From contig JASSKH010000039.1 of assembly GCA_031763025.1 (NCBI GenBank), positions 1,984,001-2,048,000 of the forward strand: a DNA stretch of 64,000 nucleotides. Reading direction: 5' to 3'. The translations under genes were made by a program, and so were the position numbers. The stretch comes from Macrocystis pyrifera (taxonomy: Eukaryota; Sar; Phaeophyceae; Laminariales; Laminariaceae). The notes below the pieces were generated by a model. The model was not told where the DNA came from. It saw only the letters and a list, made by a program, of their open reading frames with translations, and made no database searches. Shown piece by piece: positions 1 through 11,931 of this stretch. The stretch's first letter is position 1, and the number at the start of each line of letters is the position of its first letter.

Positions 1-943
1 GACATGCAACCGAAATTGATTGGCCCAAAAGCCGGAAACATTCACCAGGTAGTATATCTTCATGCATATGCCAGGACGACTGCCTTGACACTCCCAACGA
101 CCATGTTCTCATAGAGATGGATGTTCTTGGTACAATATTCAACCAACAATCTCACCAATACGATAGAAAACGATCAGTGCAATGGCATCCATACACCACA
201 TAACAGTGCACAACGGACAGCATGATCCTCACAACTCACTACTCAACACCAACCCAACCCTCGAATCACAACCTTCAACACGTCCGATCCAGCAAGGTTT
301 GCTATTTTGCCACAAGTAAACGCAATATGCTAGATATACCCGCAAAAATCTTCGTACGTGTCTAACACTATACACTGCAAAGCATGTTACAAGTAGTGGG
401 TCGCATACTGCAAGTGCTGTAGATAAGTCAACCCCCTTTTCGAACGCCGATGGAATGTGGTGGCGCCGTTCTGTCACCAGCGACATGTCCTTGTCGACTA
501 GAGTATGTTCGTTCCATCCTCTGACAAGTTATTCGCTCATGGGTATAACTCTGTTTCGAATACACTAAACTCCCAAAACATACAAACCAGGTTCCTGGTA
601 CGTCTACGGTACACGAGCATCGAATATCTACTGTCGTATATGCCCACCATTTGTATGTGACCCGCGCATGGCGATGAAATCAACCTTGCGTCCTCGTGAG
701 CGGCGTAATCAGCCTGTCCACCCCAGCCCTACCTCGTACCACTTCTACCTAAAGACCAAAGGTCTAGTGCGACAGTCGGAGTGACGTCGTGGCCGGACTC
801 CACCGTAGCGCCCGCCGTCTGTACTCGAGGGACATTCTAATTGTCTGGCTACGCCCGTACCGCACCGAAGAAGCTACCGTAGGAAGATAGAAATCCACAA
901 GGAGGTTCGTCAACCAGGAAAACGTGAGTCGTGAGCACAAGAG
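1..943. other. 3' flank of the membrane-protein gene, no gene seen
   Basis: Only short unconvincing open frames occur here, with no recognisable domain, repeat or RNA. The stretch lies downstream of the minus-strand gene that ends at 944, so it should contain that gene's 3' UTR, but I could not identify a poly(A) signal with confidence. Confidence 0.4.
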
Positions 944-1411
944 CTATTTCCGCTGGATGAAGTCCACAAGCCGTTGGTAAAACAGGAAACTCGATGCCAA
1001 ACCCGCCAGCAGGGAGACGGAGGCAATAAAATGGTGCCACTGGTTGAACGACGATTCCGCGAACCAGGCTTCTATAGCCCAGCCCGCTGTAATGAGAACA
1101 GTCGGAACAATTGACACTAGGCACTCAGCGGTCTCGGTTTCGCCGGCGAATATTGGCATCTTATCCTCCATAGCGGCAGAGAACATCCTCATGTTGGCGA
1201 ACAGGTTCACAACCACGTTGAGAGCGAAAACCACTGCGAGGGAAACCGAGATCGGTACGACGGGTCTCTTCTCGCCGTTGACCATGCGGGTCATGCCAAG
1301 GCGAGGCTCCTTTGGGCCAAGAAGCGCCACGACCGTGCTGCCACCGACAAGCGCTTGTGTCCAAGGGTTGACGCCGAGCACACCCATCGTGAAAAGGCCT
1401 AGCCCGAGAGT
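944..1411 (-). CDS. Multi-spanning membrane protein, exon 2 (C-terminal half)
   Basis: This exon encodes 155 residues and a TAG stop. It holds three or four hydrophobic segments: one near the exon start (LGLGLFTMGVLGV and onward), then SLAVVFALNVVVNLF, LVSIVPTVLITAGWAIEAWF and FIASVSLLAGLASSFLFY, and ends in a short charged tail. The upstream boundary is a strong 3' splice site on the minus strand: a pyrimidine run (TCTCTCCCCC), then AACTCATAG, with the exon opening at 1411 in phase 0. It pairs in phase with the donor at 11436 and completes a 320-residue protein. I do not recognise the family, so transport or assembly roles are unproven. It could instead pair with another exon, but no better partner is visible nearby. 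Confidence 0.6.
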   Translation of the reverse strand, partial: TLGLGLFTMGVLGVNPWTQALVGGSTVVALLGPKEPRLGMTRMVNGEKRPVVPISVSLAVVFALNVVVNLFANMRMFSAAMEDKMPIFAGETETAECLVSIVPTVLITAGWAIEAWFAESSFNQWHHFIASVSLLAGLASSFLFYQRLVDFIQRK

Positions 1412-4016
1412 CTATGAGTTGGGGGAGAGACGCGGTGGTCGAACGCAGGAACGGAGCAAGCTGAAAATATTCTGTCGACACAAACGTTTGTTGGGGTGAC
1501 GCTTTCTACGATAGGGGTAACACTTCTTTCAAACAAAAATGTTTTTCTGACTGTTTTGGGTCTCCTCAACCGACAACACCGTCCAACATCGATTGTTTTT
1601 ACACTCGTTTTTATTACAGATCAAGGCCACGGGATAGCTCATCGGGTCGAGCATACATGGTTATCAAAATCAGCTGTTGGGTGAGATATAGAGCTTCTCA
1701 AGTGAGGATTCTCAGTAAAAAAAATGCACACCTACCGCAGTATGCGTCGGAAAACCTTACCGAAAACACTGACTGTGAGAACAACGAATGTGCAACCCGA
1801 TGAACAACGAACAATCTTCATGGCCAACAGTAGTAGTACGCCTGGTAACTCACAATATTGTTAAACCCAATCATTCTTCCAACGATATTGGGTGAAAGAC
1901 CTGTCCAGCAGACGAGTTTCGGGCTTGAATACTACCCCTAGCGTAGCACGCGTCGGTCTTAATATACCGCGACTACCCGGTGCCAGGCAAAATTTCGGTG
2001 ATAACTCGGTTCACACAGAAGCGGGTGTCCGACACTGATACGTGTGGCTCATGCCACATCTTGCCCGTCATGCTGGCTCGACTAGAACAGGTACGGAGTG
2101 CTTGATTTCACAATACTACGTTAAATAGTGCGCAGGGGGGGGTACCTATTTGTTGCTTGCTTTATTTAGTCGTCGAACCTATGACCGCGCATTCTTTTCG
2201 AGACGGAGCACTGCTGTTCCTACTATAAAAAGCAGGCACCTCCACATTTGAGCGCTCGTTACGTTCTTTCTATACATTACATACCCTAATACAGGACGCG
2301 TTTTCCTTATCGTCTTCCCCTTCTTACGTCGCCTTCAGCACGTTCACATCATATCTATCCCTGAGCATTCAGCTTTAGAACCTCCCGTTGCCTGAAAAGA
2401 ACATCCTACGGCAGTTCATACCTCCCGCCCCCCCGCGGTTCGTAAATATGTGAACGGGCATAGTGGGTATAGCGAGGTCACCTGGAACGTGAAGAGCATT
2501 TGATATGTGACACTCCTCAGCCAAGCGTTGTTGTACTCTTCGACTGGGGCCTTTGGGCCAGCTGGGGATGACTGCAACGGGTTGCGGAAAGGCGCGATCT
2601 GCCATCCCTCATACGCATGCTGCACGGGCGCATTAAGTCGAAGATCGAGTCAAAGATGGGGAGTGAAAGGGGGAATTAGAGGAGTTTGGTGTTGCTCATG
2701 TTTAGTTTGTCATCGCGTATAAATGTCTTCATTCTCCCCGTCCCAAACATCATTCGGTTCCACCCTATTAAAAGAGGTCGTTAATGAGGAGCGCTGTACC
2801 TCGCCCGAAAACCGACTTTAAATCAAAATATGCGCAAACCCTCGACGTCCAATCGCACGTACTAGGCATACGCACACAAACAATGGAATTTCAGATGTAT
2901 CGGGAAGCTTGAGCCAGTCCCGAATATGGGGCTGCACATGCTACCCCCCGCATACCGTGCCGTGGCACCGTTCCCAGTCCACCCTCAAGCGGGAGCCTTA
3001 CCCTCGCGTCGTCCCCCCTTACATGGAATATTGCAGTACGCACGTGCTGCCTTCTGTTGAGGTCAGTCGACGTCGCCGCTTATTCGACACCACGATCGAC
3101 ACACACTGTGTATGATACAACGGGACTAACATTAGCCAATGTGTGGTTGGCCCACTGTAGGGCTAAGGCTAGGGGTAGGTTTAACCGTGACCGAGGTCAC
3201 GGTACGGGGGTGACTTTTAGATCCGTTTAGTTTAGGTGCTCAGCGCCACTTGCCCGAGTGACTACCCCAATTTCTCGCAGTCTTAGTTTGTTGAGTTTAC
3301 TCTGTTTCGTGGTATGCGCCGCCATAGGATTGCTTGTCAACTGTGCCAACAATGTATTTTCAAATCAAAGTTTGGTGTGGGGTACAAAGCCACTCGCTCG
3401 AGTGGTCTAAGCGTAGCAATGTAAACTAAATTAACCCCCCTACAGTGCTACTACAGTGCAGCAGAATGATGCCGTTATTTCCACTGCGCGTTTCGGCCTC
3501 TCGGATGAGACCCCTGTTTCTAGGCGAAGCAAGACTTGGGGGACACTTATTGGCGCAGCGTGTGATAAACTACCTGATATCCAACAGCGTACTTTTCCCG
3601 AAATCAAAACGTCGCAAACGCTTATGACTGTAAAGGAATAAGGTGGTCACACGCCCGAATGGCTTTGAGCGGCCGAAACGAAGGATCCAGAGGTACCCCC
3701 CCCTTGCGTAGCACCAGTCCAGTCTCGTATAGTATACAGCGGCCCTCAATCAGGTGCTGAATATCTGGGGAACACGCGAATGGACCCTTACCGAGGTAGG
3801 TTCCGAGTAACAATTTGCACGCAGACATATGTTACCGCCGATACAGCATCCTTCGAGTTGCTGTAATGCCAACTAGGAAAAATACGTTACATATATTTTG
3901 TTGTTAGGGTGCCTTGATCTTCCGTGTCCTTGGAATTGGAATCCTAGATTAGAAAGTAGTGGACCATTACATTGATAGAATTTTCTGCAGGAGACTTTAT
4001 CGCATAAACCAACAAG

Positions 4017-4062
4017 GCGTTCCACGATAGAGGTTCACCCTAATTTTTCTGAGGCTCCCAAG
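4017..4062. repeat. Dispersed repeat fragment, copy 1
   Basis: About 45 bp around AGGTTCACCCTAATTTTTCT recurs in inverted orientation at 30872-30917. The match includes the flanking GGCGTTC and GAGGCTC words, so this looks like two fragments of one dispersed element. Confidence 0.5.
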
Positions 4063-4479
4063 GTATAATGAGGACACATATTTGAAGAAGACTGATAGTG
4101 CATGCATATCGTACCTATACGCACGCACTATGCCCGACAATGTAGAGTGCAAGTTCCACACTCATCCACCCTTCAATTGGCGCCCAGTAAGGACGCCGTA
4201 GTGACTCAGAAAGTGTTTTCCCCCAAATGTTATACCGTTATCGTATAACGCCTCCAACGTGGTGTTTCGGAATTCCTCACGAGCAACGCACATACTACAT
4301 AGTTAATACACAAAGCACGCCGATGGATGTGTTTTCATGCGTGCTGCAGGCGAGGCAAGCGGACTCGAACTAGATTTTATTGTTTCCTGAGCGGCCACCA
4401 TTGCACGACGACGCACATTGTTGTTTTTTCTATGGGTAGGTCATCGCGCCTTTTGAAGGCATATCATCGGTGCCCCACG

Positions 4480-4725
4480 AGGTACCCCCCCATGGGCTTA
4501 CAGTGGTGGTCCATGGGTGGCCCCCCCATGGGCGACCCATGGGTTAAAAATGGGAGACTCCCATGGGGAAGCAATAGGCGACGCAAGGGCCACCCAAGGA
4601 AGACCCATGAGAAACACATGACAGATCCGTTGAAAACTCATGGAATGTCTACGAGCAAGGCCGAAGAGAATCCCATAGTATGCCCATGCGCGAACCATGG
4701 GCCACCCCTATTCCTCAGCTGCCAG
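4480..4725. repeat. CCATGGG palindrome cluster
   Basis: The segment holds about ten copies of CCCATGGG or CCATGG variants, several arranged head to head. A decayed relative built on CGACCCGTGGGTC lies at 5785-5925. Chance open frames cross it on both strands because the motif is self-complementary, and they should not be read as genes. Confidence 0.65.
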
Positions 4726-5784
4726 AGTCAAAAGGTCTGATTTTCGTCGTTCAGGTTGATAAGACACTTCGACTCTGCAGTAGTGCTAACTGACCGGGGC
4801 TGCCAGGTGATATACGCGATCAGAGCGGTCATGGCGTACATCTCTGCCGCACATCATATGGAGAGGAGGGGGGGGGGGGTACCGTCGGGCATCTTTTCTG
4901 TGGGGGTTCAGCTGAAGGTGGCCGGGGCAACCTGCCGCCATCCGGGGCTAGTATGACGACCACTCCGCAAGGCCATTTGCGGACGGTAGAACTGCCGAGA
5001 CACTTCGCGATGCCTAGATTTTTGCGCGGGAGGCTCCCTCTGCAAATTTCTAGCCGGGACGGCGGGGGACGAGATCATGAAAATTGGCTGCTGGAAGACT
5101 CGGTCCGTACCCAAGTACGACGTCGGGGTCACCTCTAGTGGGAAAATACACGGTCGCAAGAGGAATCGAGGTCAGAGTTATGCCGATGATAGCGAGCCGC
5201 CACTGTCGCCAGGGTTTGATAATGACTTTGGAGCGTACGCGGGAAAGGATTGATCCAATGTGCAGGGAATTAGGGTGAGACAACTCTGCACCTGACCAGT
5301 GATCAACTACGGAGACAATCCAACGGAACCATAAAGTATGCGCGAGACCACGGGCCGGTGCAAGAGGCCTCATCCAATCCAAAACTTAGACTAAGCGAAC
5401 CATGGTAAGGAGGCAGAATAACAATTACAAAATGGCGATCGTATTGCAGCGTCCAGAATAATGGAACCACGGATTCGATCGGATTGCCTCAGAATTGGTA
5501 AGTCAGAGAAGTTAGATCTGTCCTTCGCTCCTGAACACTCGTGACCAAAGTTGGTCATGAAACTCATGAGATTGTCCCATTCACCCGGCAGCAATATCCA
5601 TAGTTGCTTGTACCCAGACCATACACAGGTACACGCCGCGCGCTGGATACAAAACACGACAGTCAAGCGTCCGCTCAGCGCAAGGGTAGATACCAGGCGA
5701 AGACCCCGTGCGGGCGCAGGAGTCTTCATCCAATCGAATACTTACATTAAATGATCCACGGTAGGGAGACATAGTACATTACTA

Positions 5785-5925
5785 TACTTCGTGGGCGACC
5801 CATTGCCGACCCATCGGACACCACTAACGAATCGTAGGCGGCCCAAACGCGACCCGTGGGTCAGCAAGAAAAAAGCGTGGGCCGCTTATAGTCGACTCAC
5901 AGGCGACTCGTGGTCGACGTACGCT
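5785..5925. repeat. Degenerate GACCCGTGGGTC palindrome cluster
   Basis: Words such as GGGCGACCCATTG, CGACCCGTGGGTC and GGCGACTCGTGGTCGAC alternate here. The pattern resembles the CCATGGG cluster at 4480-4725 with the central dinucleotide changed. Confidence 0.4.
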
Positions 5926-6073
5926 CAGTAAAAGACGGGCACCGTCGTGGATAAGCTATTCTTCGCTGCACTACTAGTGGTGCCGCTATTTTGACGCGTG
6001 AGGCAGATGCTGACACAGGGTACATTCTGTCTACAAAGGAGAGGTTGGGGAGGGAGCTTCGTGCCAATCATAG

Positions 6074-6188
6074 CACTATTACGGGAGTCCATAGTGAATA
6101 GGACCAATCGTATACGTAAAAACCTATATATTTACCTATTTTTACTAACAATATTTGGTCCTATTTACTATGGTCCCCCGTAATAGTG
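6074..6188. mobile_element. 115-bp MITE, copy 1
   Basis: The termini are inverted repeats of about 34 bp: the left arm starts CACTATTACGGGAGTCC and continues into GAATAGGACCAA, and the right arm mirrors it (TTGGTCCTATTTACTATGG, ending CGTAATAGTG). The middle is A/T-rich and cannot code. A second copy of the same length lies at 62011-62125. The end motif does not let me assign a superfamily, and I see no certain target duplication. Confidence 0.75.
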
Positions 6189-7328
6189 TTGCAGTGAAGG
6201 GGGACTACGCTATTAATAGACTTGCATAGAAAGCTTCCCACATGGCTAACCGCCCGCACCCAGCACGATACACCAGCACCGAGGTACCACAGTCACGAAA
6301 AGTCACAACCTGGTTCTTGTAGAAATGTGTTGTAAACACCGCTCACCATCTACCACCACCACAGACGGGGCACAAAACCCATCAAAGTTCTTCATGGTTT
6401 CAGGGTTGTTTCTCGGGTAACCGATGGCCACGAGTACGTGCATGGGACAGCTAGCTGTAGGAACTGCATTATCTCACCGATGTGCATGTGAAACGCAATT
6501 GTACGTGCAGCTTTATTCAAGCACTACGTTTCGCACGGTACAAGAGGAACGGCTGGGCAATCATTGCCGGGATTTTGCTTGGCAGAGAACATGTGGTCGT
6601 GTCGTTTGAAGGTGGCCTATCAGTGTAACTCACTTCTAACACTCAGAGTAGTTGTGGATATGTAGTGCATACCGGGTACGTGCTTTGTGCGTGTGTACGT
6701 ATTGGTCGTACGCTTTTTGGTGCATATTATGGGTGAGTGAAATCAATTGTTATTTGTTTTTTTTGTAGTCAGGGTGAATTAATATATTGATTTGGTTCAG
6801 GTGACTGTATGGCGAAGAAAGGCCAGCCAAAGTTGTGCGGTAATTGCGCACATATAGGCCGAAAGAAAGGGGTCTATATGTAATAACACCGTCGACAATC
6901 TTTCTCCTACTGTACAAAGTATTCCCCACTATTTCCATGTAAGATCTATAACTAACGTGATTTCCGCTTTGAAGGGGCACTAGTCCCGGATATCTTGTCG
7001 TCAACTCTGTGCATGACTCAAGGCAGCAGCACTTCTGAACGTAAGCGACGTGCTAATAAAATCAAGTTGCATGAAACGCGTGCTGCGGCTGGGAGAGAAT
7101 AATTTGGCCAACTATTTTCTGCTGGACGGGCTCTCGCGCAAAGAAACTATATAATTTCTCAGACTCGTTTTTGGAGCGAAGAGGTTGTGGGTAAGGTGGG
7201 GAGTTCCCTAAAGAAATTAAAAATGAAGGTTCTACCCTTGCCGCGGCAAACTGTCATGACGGACAAAATCGGCTCTTCACTACAAGTAAAAAGAGTGGCC
7301 CCGTGAGCATTCCACTGTTGTGCCTTAC

Positions 7329-8333
7329 GGAGCCGCCGGGTAAGGGGACCACAAGAGGGTTTTGGCAGGAGAACCACCGGGTAAGGGAACCACCAAAGTC
7401 ATCAGGGCAGCGGGATCATCGGGTAAAGGAACCACCGATATTTGGTGGGCAGCAAGCACGCTACCTAAGGGGACCGCCGACAGTATTCGGGCGGGAGCAC
7501 CGACTTGTGCGATAACGACAGTTAATTATTGAATCTAATTATTTTTCGCTTCTGGTTCAGCGACTATCGGTCGTATTTGGGGCTATGTCGTAAGATGTCT
7601 GCTTTATAAGAGTAGTGTTGGGCGCGTTTGGAGAGATTAGCGGTTTGAGCAGAGTCTTATACGGAAATAGATAAGACAGTGCGTTGGTAGTGGTGAACTG
7701 CTCCGTTTAGACCTTATTATCGTAGTTTTAACATGGTGAGCGGTTTGAGGAGAGTTTGATACGTGAAAAATGCATCCAATACGAACATGTATAAGGTACT
7801 GTAGTTGTCGTGGTGGACTGCTGCGTGTGGGCACTACTCGTGTAGTTAAAACAAAGTGGTCGGTTTGAGCAGCGTCTATTAATAATTCTAAAACGTGTGG
7901 GATAGTGGTGGCGGCGGACCGCTCTGTATGAGTACTACTCATAATTTTTTAACATGGTGAAGGGTTCGAGGAGCGGCTTGTGCGAACAGGTATGAAGTAG
8001 TGATGGTGGTTGACTTGTTTGTTGGGGAATCTCCATTGTAGTTTTAACATGGTGAGTTAACGATCAACAGCTGGGGCGGATATGGGGACATCAGCAATTT
8101 GAACAGCGGGTTATGCGAAAAGGTATACCTACGGTAGTAGTGTGTCAATGATGGTGTTGGACTGCTCCGCTTGGGCCCTTTGGTTGTAATATAGCATGGT
8201 GATGTTACCATTCGTCAGGGCCAGCCGTCGTATTAGTTGGTGTTCCCGTCGCTCGAACACCGTCAGTGGCCCCTTTGCTCTGTGGTCTCGCAGCCTAAAT
8301 GCCCTTGGCGGCCCCCTTACCCGGCGGTTCTGC
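7329..8333. mobile_element. Inverted-arm (fold-back-like) element
   Basis: The left arm (7329-7512) is a minisatellite of about 36 bp built on CCGGGTAAGGGRACCACC. The right arm (8216-8333) carries the same minisatellite in reverse complement. The two arms enclose the 110-bp tandem array at 7636-8205. Arms made of tandem repeats around a different middle are characteristic of fold-back elements, but no target duplication was found, so mobility is inferred. Confidence 0.5.
7636..8205. repeat. ~110-bp tandem array, five degenerate units
   Basis: Units start near 7640, 7739, 7858, 7957 and 8095. Each begins with GGTTTGAGSAG and carries GGTGGACTGCTCCG near its middle and AGTTTTAACATGGTGA near its end. 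Units differ clearly from one another, so the array is old. Confidence 0.65.
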
Positions 8334-8609
8334 TGCTCCAAACACTCCTCGCAGTCCCCTCATTCGACGACTCCCTACCGAACTACATCGTCACTAATGT
8401 ACTTGCATCAGGAACAAGATCAAAGAGGGCGTGCAGTACAGTGGCAAAGCTGCCCCTGCTACTGCTGCTATTTCGATCCTTGACGGAACCATTATCGTCA
8501 GTCTCACTCTTCCCGAGTCGAGAGAACATAATATGTTTCGGGCCGTACAAACCAATGATGCACGTTACGAACTGTTTCCCATGACAGTCACCTGGCAAAA
8601 CTCTGAGCC

Positions 8610-10450
8610 TTTATGATGATGCCCATGGCAGTATCACTGCTATGGAATGCTATGAGCTTTGATGGCACTGCAATATCGTTGCTAAGGGCTTATATGGACT
8701 GCCCTGACACTGCGTTACGTTGGAGCTTGTCATGACACAGCGACCTACCATGGCACTACCATGGCTCTTCCAAGGCAGTGGCATGGAAGTCCATGGTACC
8801 TTCTACCTGTGGTGGCCCCGTCACGGCAGTCAACATTGATGCACTGCAATAGAGTTTCTTCGCATGTTCTTGGGCTCCCGTGGATCGACTGTACTCGGAT
8901 GTTTTCATATACCGCCGTGGAACCTCGTGGCAATGCCTGCCATAAAACTCCTCGACACTGCTATTGAACTGCTACAGTCATGGACCTTCAGACAAGACCC
9001 ACGTGATCTGAGCAAGCCTACACTCGCAGTAATTGTTTTAGGTACTTGTTGTGCTCAGATACACGCCACAAAACTAAATGTCTGTAGTCGCAAGATAGGC
9101 TCCAATAAATCGAGAATATTACCACAGCAAAAGACAAATCTTGTTGTGACACAAACCTTGACCAACCTTGAGCACAGTCGTATACTGGTAGCATGCTCTA
9201 CAACCCTCGCTCCTTCAGGCACGATATCATCGTCCAGTTTTCTTACCGCCTCTCAAAAAGTTAGCCTGGAGTTCTCAATACGTCGTAGGACGTTTCTTAT
9301 TCTTGGAACCTACACATTATTTTTGTTCATGGCACTGTCAATGCTCTGCCATACGTTTCCATGGGATTATCGTGGTATTGGTATCATACTGCCACGGGTT
9401 TTCGTGGGTTTTCGTGGCCCCGCCCTGACACTATCGTGGGGCTGCCGTCAGACTGTCATGAACTGCTGTGAGGGCAATGTCATGGCACTGCCATGGGCGT
9501 GCTAAAATGTGGGGTACCCACGGGCGTGTCACAACACGATAATAGCAGTGCCAGCGCAGTGTCATTGGAGTTGGGGCAATGAAAACCCATGGCAGTGCCA
9601 TAACGGTGCGCGGTAGTTTGTGAAAGCCCATGAAATGTCATGGCCATGGTAGTGCTATGTCATTTCGCGGGGGTGCTATCGGATACATACCCATGAGAGT
9701 GCCATAGCACGGTAATGGCAGGGCCATGGCAATGCCACGGGAAATTCCATAGCACTGACACGGGATATTGCCTTGGCAATGCCCATAGAATCATTCGTAA
9801 CATTGCCACCGCGGTCGGTGCCATCCCATGGCATGTAGGATCACGGCAGTCCGTCAAAGTCCATGAAAGGCCATGAAATGTCATGGGTGGCCAAAGCAAT
9901 GTCTTGGCAGTGCCATGGAGGTGACATGGGGTACCTATGGGAGTGCCATAGCACGGTAATGGCAGGGCCATGACAATGCCATGGGAAATCCAATAGCACT
10001 GCCACGGGAGGTTTCTTAGCAATACTCATTGAAACGTTCGTGGCATTGACACGGCAGTCGGTAGCATGACATCCCACAGCAGTGCCATGAAAGCTCAGGG
10101 CTAATCGGAAAAGGCCATGAAAGGCTATGGCATGCCATGGGTTCCAATAGCAGCGCCATGGGAGTGCCATGGGATGCCTATGGGAGTGTCATTGCACGGC
10201 AATTTCAGTGCCATGGGACCTCCCATGGCACTGACATGAGCTGTTTCCATGGCAATGCCATGAAACTTTTCGTGGCATTGTCACGGCAGTTAGTACCATG
10301 AAAACGGTGTAAGCGCGATGAAACCCCATGGCAGTTCGCCAAGCCCATGAGCGCCTATGAAATACCAGTGGCTACCATTTCCATGACAGGTCATGGCAGT
10401 GCCCTCATAGTGCCATGAACGACTATGAACGGAGATGGCAGTGCCAAGAA
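8610..10450. repeat. CATGG/TGCCATGG palindrome-rich array
   Basis: Words such as GGCAGTGCCATGG, CCATGGCA and GCAATGCCA recur dozens of times. From 9688 a higher-order period of about 244 bp is visible, with units opening near 9688, 9934 and 10176 on CYATGRGAGTGYCATWGCACGG. The part from 8860 to 9430 is less repetitive. Chance frames run through it on both strands; their His/Trp/Met-rich peptides follow from the repeated CATGG and are not evidence of genes. Confidence 0.7.
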
Positions 10451-10884
10451 GCACCACGAAAATCGCCCCTAAAGTCCACGACAAAGGCAAATAGTGAACA
10501 TCGAAACACAAAATTAAGAGTAATAGGTTGGCGCCGAACAACTTCTCCCTTTTTTCAATTTTGTCAATTCATGAAAACAGCATGTCACCATATTGATATG
10601 TCACCCTCCGTTTTCGTCTATGTGGAAATGTCAGACCCCGAGTGGGTCTATACATACAGCGACGGCTCATTGTTTCAACACGTTAGCATTTTTCATTCCT
10701 TGTGATGTCGTGTGGCGTCGAAAAGTGTTTCTGCTGATGAAACTCAATTTGTTTTCTTTTGCCGCGACGATGCTGCTTGAAATTTCTGGAACGAGGTCTC
10801 AGGAAATCTCACAAACGGCGTACTATGCTCACTGATGAACCTGCACGACGCCCAAAGCACGCCAGAGCAATAAACGTTTCGAGA

Positions 10885-11436
10885 ATGGTACACCGCTTCT
10901 CGTGGAACTCCACTATGTTCGCAACTCACTATCACGTGGAACATGTTACAGCGCTAGTAATCAGAACGAAATATTATGTAAAAGCGTAGGGGAATACCTG
11001 GTTTATGGGTTCATGGATGGATTGTGGGTTCTGACTGATATGCCCACCCGTAATACCATAACTACAGAACTACACGCTATTTTCAAGTTTCCATTTTATT
11101 TTTAACGGGGGTCATCTTAGTATTAATCATAGCTGAACATGATGTAAAAACATCGTGAATTGCCTGAGTTTTGGGTCCATCATGAGCTACGATTTATATG
11201 ACCACCCTGTACTACCATCACTACTACCCACTACCCTGAACATAAGAACGGCGTATCGCCTCTCGTGGAGCTCGATTGTATTCGCTGCTCACGATTACAG
11301 GGGACATATCCATATATAGTAATCAGAACCAAGCATGGCGTGAAAACATAGGAGGACACCTGGTTTTTTCGGTCCATCGTGAGTCGTGATTACTATACCC
11401 ACTACTCTGACTACTCTCGCTATATTCGCTACTCAC
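10885..11436 (-). repeat. Tandem repeat overlapping the intron 5' end
   Basis: About three diverged copies of a unit share, on the plus strand, CTCTCGTGGARCTC, GTAATCAGAAC, AYACCTGGTTT and GGTYCATSRTGA, spaced roughly 170-190 bp with some internal loss. On the minus strand each strong copy contains GTGAGYAGCGAA or GTGAGTTGCGAA. The copy at 11436 is the inferred splice donor of exon 1. Confidence 0.5.
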
Positions 11437-11931
11437 CCTGATGCCGCCGGAAATCCCAACGCCAAAAATCTGGCACAACAGACCGAGTATGATGTAGAAC
11501 ACGCGTGAAGGGCTTGAATCCAGGGTGTTTTCAATGGTGGGAGCATTGTCGAAGAGGTAGTGGGCAACGAAAAAACCCAGGGGGAATACTGCCCAGTGCA
11601 TCAGCTCGATCAGGTTCAAGATCCAGGCAGCGGCCGTCTTGTCTTGGGGGATGGGGAGAAAGCTCAACGACTTCTTAGGGGGTGCTTTTTTCAGCGACCA
11701 CTTCGCCCCCTGAGGAAACGTGGTACTCGGGCATCCTGGTGACACGTTGGCCTCTGCTGTGACGATCGCCCCACCGCGCAAGGTTGTCGCTGCATGATGA
11801 ATTCGCACGTTTGAGAAAGGGGCGGCCTCAGGTACGGCCGACTGGACGAATCCCGACGAAAGCAAGACTAACGTCATCATCATCAGCGTCGCCTGCGCCG
11901 CCACCGCCGTGGGAGTACTCTGCCGCTTCAT
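11437..11931 (-). CDS. Multi-spanning membrane protein, exon 1 (N-terminal half)
   Basis: This exon encodes residues 1-165. I chose the ATG at 11931, giving MKRQSTPTAVAAQ followed by a hydrophobic core at about residues 15-32, a good signal peptide; an upstream in-frame ATG at 11979 would add 16 residues and bury the signal. After the presumed cleavage region come TTLRGG (about 49-54) and a basic, Pro-rich stretch (77-96), then membrane segments at about 101-127 and 143-163. A signal followed by a short polar leader is compatible with secretory or complex-plastid targeting in stramenopiles, which is an inference only. The exon ends in a complete AGG codon directly before GTGAGT, a consensus donor in phase 0 with the exon at 944-1411. 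Confidence 0.6.

Larger units (their letters stand above)
1412..11436 (-). other. Putative ~10 kb intron, repeat-filled
   Basis: The interval between the GTGAGT donor (11431-11436) and the TAG acceptor (1412-1414) contains no convincing exon. It carries a MITE (6074-6188), an inverted-arm element (7329-8333), CATGG-rich arrays (4480-4725 and 8610-10450), a degenerate roughly 350-bp duplication near 5275-5790, and a tandem repeat at its 5' end. The sections 1415-4015, 6190-7320 and 10451-10884 show nothing I can name. An intron this long is unusual for an alga but fits insertion of repeats. Read-through cDNA would be needed to be certain that the two exons belong together. Confidence 0.45.

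Noticed and set aside
7636-8205. CRISPR-like array
   Set aside because: Units are about 110 bp and diverged throughout, with no conserved short repeat separated by unique spacers, and the genome is eukaryotic.
9660-10541. His/Trp/Cys-rich minus-strand frames
   Set aside because: Their peptides (WHCHGTA-like) are direct translations of the repeated CATGG/TGCCAT words and are not independent evidence of genes.
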